From: Siphonodentalium dalli
Lineage: Eukaryota; Mollusca; Scaphopoda; Gadilida; Siphonodentaliidae
Assembly (NCBI GenBank): GCA_032622095.1
Contig: CP136061.1
Location: 124,448,754 to 124,512,753 of the forward strand
Direction of reading: 5' to 3'
Length of the DNA: 64,000 nucleotides
A program made the translations under genes and the position numbers. Positions 58,701-64,000 of the stretch are shown here, in pieces (the stretch's first letter is position 1; each line of letters starts with the position of its first letter). Under the pieces are notes generated by a model, which was not told the origin of the DNA, ran no database searches, and saw nothing but the letters and a program-made list of their open reading frames with translations.

Positions 58701-61700
58701 GCATTGAACAAACCCTGCAGGGAATAATTTTCGTTGTTAGTAGTTGTTCCTTACTAATCTACTTCACATAGGGAGTGGTCCCAACTTTTTATGGCTTTTG
58801 AGAGTCGATATCGCAATAAACATTTTAATTGATTACCCTGCATAAATTCCATGCTTGTAAGCGATGCAAATCAAAATGGCTTGACAAAGTTAACTAATTC
58901 ATGCAATCTCGAGCTGATACCTTCACTGATGGTAAAATATATTGTAAAGGAACAGGTATTGACTAAGAAATATATTATCTGCATTATTTTTTCGATGTTA
59001 TAAATTCCCTGTCAGAACTTCAAAATGTTCCCAGTTATTAAAGACATATTATGGACTTGTTCAGGTGAGTTAAATTGTTAAGTTAGTATTCAGGCAGTAT
59101 GCCAACTGGAGGAATGTAACATTCTACTACATTGCCGAAAATCTCAATCAGATCGACCGTACCACTCCATAGAAAACATCATCTGAACTACATCCGCTAA
59201 ATTGTAAATATTTACTTCTCGATTCGGAAAGCAACTGTTGGCGATAAAGTAACGAAAATGATTTTGCCATCGAGAGTCACTGAATTTAATTTATATATAA
59301 TAATGGTGGTGTGTGTTGTCAGTTTAGATTTAAGATTTGTGAAAATAACTACTTTGAGCAAGATTATTCTCCATTTCTATTGGACCCTACTGGAGTGTTT
59401 AACATCGCTTTAAACTGGTGGAAATAATAACTAGAATGCACTCAGAGAGATGCCAACGTGCGCAAAAATGTAATAAACAATAATTTAAAAAATAATTTCA
59501 CTGTATTTTACTTAATTTATTTAATTTAATGTTAGCAAAAAAAGACAATTACCATTTCTCATTTCATCACAGATAAAAGGCAAATTACTATATTAATCAT
59601 TTAAGTAATTAAAACCAATTCCATGTTGCCGAAAGGATGAGACTTTAATATCGATTACATTTTTTTCAGCGGCATATTTTGATTTTGATTTTCCGATAGT
59701 CAAAGTTGACCAAAGGAGCAATTATAAGAAATTATTAATACCATTTGTGTAAATATTGATAGCAGCCAATATGCAACAATAAATATCAATAATTAATCAA
59801 TAATTAATCAATAACGATCATTTTATGTAAAAATAAACTCTTCAAACGGTGTTTGTGTCAACTAATGCGTTTTGTTTTGTGTTACGTCATTCGTCGTATT
59901 TGACCCGGAACTCGGCTGAAGGTTAGGCTATTCAGCCTATTGCGTCGAATTACGAAATCGCGTTTTGAATGTCTCTCTTTTCCCGCACGATAAAAAGAGT
60001 TCTTCGCACGAACCAAAAATGATAAAACTTCCCATTTATAAGTAAAAATACCCAAATGAAGGAGTCTATGTAGGTCCCGAAGGAGTCTATAGACTCTTTG
60101 ATGCAGAGTTCTGATGGAGAAAATGTAGGTCGATATATTTTTGTCATAACTCTTAACGTAATTTGACCTGGGAGAAAAAATCGAAATCGAGGCTCAATAT
60201 GAGCATGCCAGTTTTAAATATAGAAACAGGGAATCCCGACAAATGGCGATATCGGCGACAAACAAATAATCGAAAACAACACATAAAATAAACATAGCAA
60301 AAACGCGGCACAGTAAAAATGTAAGAACGCCACGAGGTTTTACGTCGTTTTTGGTGACGTCATGGATTGAAACGGAGTAGGGTGACACCAACCTGCGAAT
60401 CTGTCTGATCGCCATACTGTTGCGCGAGCGCACGTAATAATACTAACCAATCTATTTATATAGCTTACTATACTGTCAATTCATTTCAATGCACCCCACA
60501 TCTATTGTTACCTTGAACATAGGGCACATGACTCCATTGTCACTCTCATTCTCCAACAAGGAAGCAAACCCAGCTGCAACGCATTTATGTGCATATTAAG
60601 GTTAACATACTGACAAGATATATCAACACTCGTACTAAGTACTCTTTTAACATATGAGTGGTGCAAAGGAAGTACAAGCAAACTTGCTCTTGGATCACAA
60701 CTTGGCATGAGATTCAGCCTACGATTCAACTATTGCATGTCAAACAATTTGGACAAGCCACTGTTATGTGAAACTCACATTAGACCAGTAGTGGGCTGCG
60801 AACTCATTTCATTGTGTTGATAGCAGATACAAGTCTGACACGCTAACCACTGGACCACGGAACATGATCTCTATGGGTGTAGCCAGAGTAGAGATTCATG
60901 GTATCGTATGTGAAACTCACATTAGACCAGTAGTGGGCTGCGAACTCATTTCATAGTGTTGATAGTATCGTATCGTATTGGTGGCGTGAATTTAAGCCAT
61001 AATAAAATGGAAGCAATTGCTTGCATGGGTAACCTACCTGGCCTCTTAAGTGCTGCTCCCAGAACTATTTATCTTGATTTTAATGACTGAAGCTTCCAAA
61101 ATCAATAAACACTTCTTTGTTATCACCTAAAGATAAAGCTCAGGGACCAGCCACTTCTATTGAGCTATTATGGAGAAGTTGCATGACTGTTAGCAATGAC
61201 TGAAGTTCAATTTACACCGCCGCAACGTCACCCTTCTATGATCCAATAAGTATAATGCAACACTATAGAGCCCATTTATAAGACCATTATTATAAATTAC
61301 TAAGGGAATAATTTTATGAGTAAATATACTTTAGATATGCTGTTGGGACAAATGCATATTGGTATAGTAATGCCCTATGTAATCAACTCCTTAAACACAA
61401 CAGAATTATGGGTAACTTTTCAGGATTTAGTCGGAAATATGGCTTGTTGCCATTCATCGGAAAGCTCTCCCTGAGAGCTTTCCGATGAATGGCAACAAGC
61501 CATATTTCCGACTAAATACTGAAAATTACCCATAATTCTGCTGTGTTTAAGGAGTCGATTACTAATTAGGGCATTACTGTATATGAGACAGAATTAATTC
61601 ACTTCTCTCTGCGACAAAAGTAGAGAGAAGTGGCGCATTCTAGGAAGAATTTTCTCCCAAGTCGCCCTCTAGGCTGGTCCCTGATAAAGCTTCATCTAAC

Positions 61701-64000
61701 ATTGATATTTACAATGTCACCTTGACTTGCAGGTTCTTGATGATCCAGATTATTCTTATAAAGGACAGACATCAACAGCCGTGAAGAAGGCTAAGGAATA
61801 CTATAAAATATGTATGGATAAATCAGTTGTAGAGAAAAGAGGGACCGAACCGGTGCTCAAGGTACAGTAATGAGAGCTTTCTGATGAATGGCAACAAGCC
61901 ATATTTCCGATTAAATACTGAAAATTTTCCCATAAATCTTCTGTGGTTAAGGAGTCGATTATTTAGGGCATTACTGTATTTAATATGACAGTAAGGGCCT
62001 ACATCTCAGGGTTTTTCTGCAATTAATTCAAAATCGATATCGAATCGATTCGGGCAATATACTGTGAATTGCAATGAATCTCGCATAAAATCATTGTATC
62101 AATAGTGAAGTTTGGGATAAAACTTACTGGTAATTTGGTCACTATAATGGAAACATCATAATAATAAAAGATCATCAATACAGTGCAATGTAAATGCTTA
62201 TTAAAAAAATTTACATGCTTCATTTGTGCACATTAGACCATCTGCAATAATGTGAAGATATCATAAGCAACAAGAAAGGCAGTAGCTGCAAGAATATTCA
62301 TGATTTGTTGAAGTGCTGACTGAAAAATTAGGCCTATATATGCCAAGATAAATATAAATAAATATAATATTAATAGACTATACATGTATATTGTTAGGGG
62401 TGATATAGTCATGACTGACTGTCTTCATATCACCCCTGAATGTGGTGACAGATTATATGATGTATATGGCTGAATTAATTTGATTGTTTTTTGGGTTATG
62501 TTCATCGTGTGCAGACTGGGTTTTTAATAGGCTTTGTTAGGGCGATGGTACGAAGAGTGGTTCATATGTATAGGCACCTACTTGGTCGATATAATGAATG
62601 AATATTATGAATATACATGTGTGAGTGGAACCAAGAAGGAATAATACGAGCTTCTTCCTGAGCTATGAACTATGTATAGCTCAGGAAAAATAACCAGTTT
62701 GCTACAAATGCAAACAGTTGCTTCCATTCTTTGTAATTTCAGGCTATGAGGAACTTACTTATAGAGCCGCAACTATACACCTCCGCTACGATACGATACA
62801 TAATTTGATTTTCACTCGAGATCAATCTAAATAAAATTAGACCGTGTCTCATTTCAATCAACTTACGGTCTAAAGACTCTCATCCATGGTTAAAATTATT
62901 TCTAATGGGAGATATCGAGCCAATACGCAGTGAGCGATGTGTTGATTGATCAATGAATAGCTTCCTGCAAATTCAATTAATATTCACTTATTCATACAAG
63001 CCACACACTCAGTATTTGACTGGTTATCGAATAAACTACACGTTAGCATCGTGTATCTTAACTGACCAAACCTGTATATGTTCAAAATAAAAACTAACGT
63101 ACGTTTATTCGTAATTGGGGAATGATCAGACAGAACAGGTATACATAATAGAATTGTAATTGCAAAGATATTTAAAAAAAAGTATTTTCTCCTAACCTAT
63201 GGGCATTATGTCACATGCCAAATAAGGATCATTACAACTTCGAGTAATCGTATAGTAAATGTCAAGTGCATATTCTGAATAAAGAGATGACGCAACATGA
63301 CCGCGATACAGCTCAATAATATTTATTATAGTGTGCGTATCGCTATATTTTCATTACATTGGTCTTTATTATATAACATTTGAATGGCGAAACTTGTATT
63401 CTGCATGTATAGTGAAGAAATCTGAAAACCTCGTGCACACGTGTGTCGATCTATGTGTGTCTTGCTATGATAAACATTGCCTTATAAATATTCATGAGTT
63501 TTCACAAAAAAGGGAATTCCCCCTTTCTTTGAAATAAAATAGAATGTGAGTGTCAACAGACATAGATGAAAGTAATGAGATGGAGTCTGGATATTTATCA
63601 GACTGGCTCAAGATATGATATGAATATCGAGATTCACTTTAGACTTTAAAAATTATTGAAATATTAACCTGCATTGATGATTAATGGCCTGGTATAATGA
63701 GAATTACATTTCTAATAGCATACCATTCCATGCCTAAGCTTATTCAGTCACACTGAAACAATTGAATTTATTCTTTTAAAAGCTTTAGTTGAACACTATA
63801 GTGCTGAATGCTAGATTTACCATTCACAGGTGGCCTTTATAGAACTCAATAGGTACATGTATTAGTAGCCAATAAAATATATAGAAAATGTGGGAAAAAG
63901 GTATCGTGCTACAATTCTTTTGAAATAATCATGATACACTGTATCAAGATTATTTCTAAAAAATTGTATCGTTACCGGTATATGTTTTAACAGATGTGTC
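55582..64000 (+). CDS. M13-family metallopeptidase (neprilysin/ECE-like), 5' part of gene, continues past the edge
   Basis: A type II membrane zinc endopeptidase family that trims extracellular peptides. The first four coding exons (listed separately) join in frame to 188 residues. These are an acidic cytoplasmic tail (1-49), a membrane anchor VLLVSFILVLGLSILLVW (56-73), then the ectodomain start with C83 and C88 and the family signature DPCDDFYEYACGRW (104-117). Next come PDKPKYGSF and a VKKAKEYYKICMD stretch (about 164-176) matching the conserved helix and cysteine after it. N100 is an N-glycosylation sequon. A TGA lies in frame 4-6 bases before the ATG, so the start is firm, and the acceptor TTTCCCCAG at 55581 shows a leader exon upstream. 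The HExxH zinc site and the remaining ~500 residues lie beyond 64000. NEP, ECE and NEP-like paralogues cannot be told apart here. Confidence 0.9.
55733..57381 (+). other. M13 peptidase intron 1
   Basis: 1.65 kb, GT-AG. It includes a GC-richer stretch near 56310-56470 with TTGGACGGTCCAG and TTGGACTGGTCCAA inverted words. No exon or named repeat. Confidence 0.4.
57382..57509 (+). CDS. M13 peptidase coding exon 2 (membrane anchor)
   Basis: Acceptor TTCTCCACAG, 128 nt. Completes D39 and encodes 40-81: basic LPRVKRVDTYLK, the hydrophobic anchor, then MYFTTADL; donor CTG|GTAGGT. Confidence 0.88.
57629..57773. mobile_element. Family P palindromic MITE, copy 7 (internally replaced)
   Basis: CAGTAATGCCCTAAATAATT to AGGGCAATACTG with TA flanks. 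The middle has lost the GATTTAGTCGG-to-GGAAAGC arms and instead holds about 60 bp of other sequence (TTTTCTGGCTGGCTGCTTTT). Peptidase intron 2, 119 bp after coding exon 2. Confidence 0.8.
58131..58288. mobile_element. Family P palindromic MITE, copy 8
   Basis: CAGTAATGCCCTAAATAATC to AAGGCATTACTG with TA flanks. The left arm is deleted after AGAATTATGGGTA. It ends 62 bp before coding exon 3. Confidence 0.85.
58351..58542 (+). CDS. M13 peptidase coding exon 3
   Basis: Acceptor TTCCTTTCAG, 192 nt, phase 0 on both sides, residues 82-145, with the DPCDDFYEYACGRW signature; donor AGG|GTGAGG. An ORF runs through from upstream repeat sequence, but splicing removes that part. Confidence 0.93.
60766..60868 (-). 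mobile_element. tRNA-derived SINE-like element
   Basis: On the minus strand GTTCCGTGGTCCAGTGGTTA carries an A box (TGGTCCAGTGG, 60847-60857). About 42 bases on, AGTTCGCAGCC (60794-60804) fits the B box. The cloverleaf is not fully conserved and the 3' part continues to TGTGAGTTTCACAT, so it is a SINE head rather than a tRNA gene. Confidence 0.5.
60908..60966 (-). repeat. Partial duplicate of the SINE 3' region
   Basis: Repeats 60767-60825 (TATGTGAAACTCACATTAGA to TGTTGATAG) almost exactly, but lacks the A-box half and runs into CGTATCGTATCG. Confidence 0.7.
61365..61579. mobile_element. Family P palindromic MITE, copy 9
   Basis: TAGTAATGCCCTATGTAATC to AGGGCATTACTG with TA flanks, 215 bp, both arms full length around CTCTCCCTGAGAGC. 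It ends 153 bp before coding exon 4. Confidence 0.88.
61733..61861 (+). CDS. M13 peptidase coding exon 4
   Basis: Acceptor TTGACTTGCAG, 129 nt, residues 146-188 (VLDDPDYSYKGQTS... to TEPVLK). Donor AAG|GTACAG, of which the bases from +4 on belong to a palindromic MITE starting at 61865. Confidence 0.88.
61865..61978. mobile_element. Family P palindromic MITE, copy 10 (one arm), at a splice donor
   Basis: CAGTAATG is joined directly to AGAGCTTTCTGATGAATGGC, so most of the left arm is missing. The right arm is complete to AGGGCATTACTG. TA on both sides (61863-61864, 61979-61980). It starts 3 bases into the intron after coding exon 4. Confidence 0.85.
61979..64000. other. M13 peptidase intron 4, to the window edge
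   Basis: At least 2 kb with no further peptidase exon that I can defend. A family D relative lies at about 63115-63300 (ATGATCAGACAGAACAGGT, TTTTCTCCTAACCTATGG). An inverted pair GGGGTGATATAGTCATGACTG / ATATCACCCC sits at about 62397-62437, and AGCTATG-type inverted words at 62660-62690. Confidence 0.4.

Larger units (their letters stand above)
58543..61364 (+). other. M13 peptidase intron 3, left part
   Basis: 2.8 kb. It contains the inverted relative of the 46.6-kb repeat (59140-59440), CAATAATTAAT microrepeats (59785-59815) and the SINE region at 60.77-60.97 kb. No coding exon was found between 58543 and 61732. Confidence 0.4.

Noticed and set aside
62743-62800. Possible fifth peptidase exon after TTGTAATTTCAG, reading AMRNLLIEPQLYT
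   Set aside because: No donor follows before a stop in that frame and the similarity to the M13 family after residue 188 is too weak.

Overview
This window is nuclear DNA from an animal. Genes are split by GT-AG introns of up to about 5 kb, the intergenic DNA is AT-rich, and the gene content is metazoan: a ciliary Rab-like GTPase, an M13 metallopeptidase and a rhodopsin-class receptor. The very high density of small inverted-repeat transposons and of divergent tandem repeats ending in GGAC runs is typical of aquatic invertebrates such as molluscs, other lophotrochozoans and ambulacrarians. The sequence alone does not settle the phylum.

Three genes are solid. (1) 810-2024, minus strand: an essentially single-exon class A G-protein-coupled receptor of 404 residues. 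(2) 22157-41082, minus strand: a complete 8-exon RABL2 orthologue of 223 residues. It was assembled exon by exon, every junction is in frame, and it includes a 30-nt microexon. (3) 55618 to beyond the right edge, plus strand: the first four coding exons (188 residues) of a neprilysin/endothelin-converting-enzyme-like M13 peptidase. These cover the cytoplasmic tail, the membrane anchor and the start of the ectodomain; the zinc site lies outside the window. The three genes are unrelated in function and do not form an operon-like unit. A CpG-richer stretch at 44.75-44.9 kb with an ATG and a splice donor, and a small isolated exon-like segment at 49.04-49.10 kb, may belong to genes I cannot complete.

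The rest is mostly repetitive. From left to right: TTAA-flanked inverted-repeat elements (152-417, 5181-5682, 9.2-9.5 kb); a 22-bp minisatellite (3752-4056); an array of CTTAAG-centred palindromes (4344-4745); a 5'-truncated LINE (7581-8200); a nest of elements with TIR GATTCGTCATCTCAGG (10993-12800); tandem repeat blocks at 13.9-14.2 and 17.0-17.65 kb; palindromic elements at 15.7-15.97, 17.7 and 18.4-19.6 kb; and a hAT-like element (19643-20179). The RABL2 introns hold nested hAT-like elements, many palindromic MITEs, a 122-bp tandem array and a 1.5-kb divergent array. More of the same families lie between RABL2 and the peptidase gene and in the peptidase introns.

The most notable pattern is a ~213-bp, almost fully palindromic, TA-flanked MITE family present ten times. 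Seven copies lie inside the two spliced genes, six of them within about 155 bp of a coding exon. One sits so close to an exon that it supplies part of the intron's 5' splice site. I found no tRNA, rRNA or CRISPR, and nothing that supports a wholly new multi-gene system; the novelty here is in the repeat landscape and its contact with splicing.
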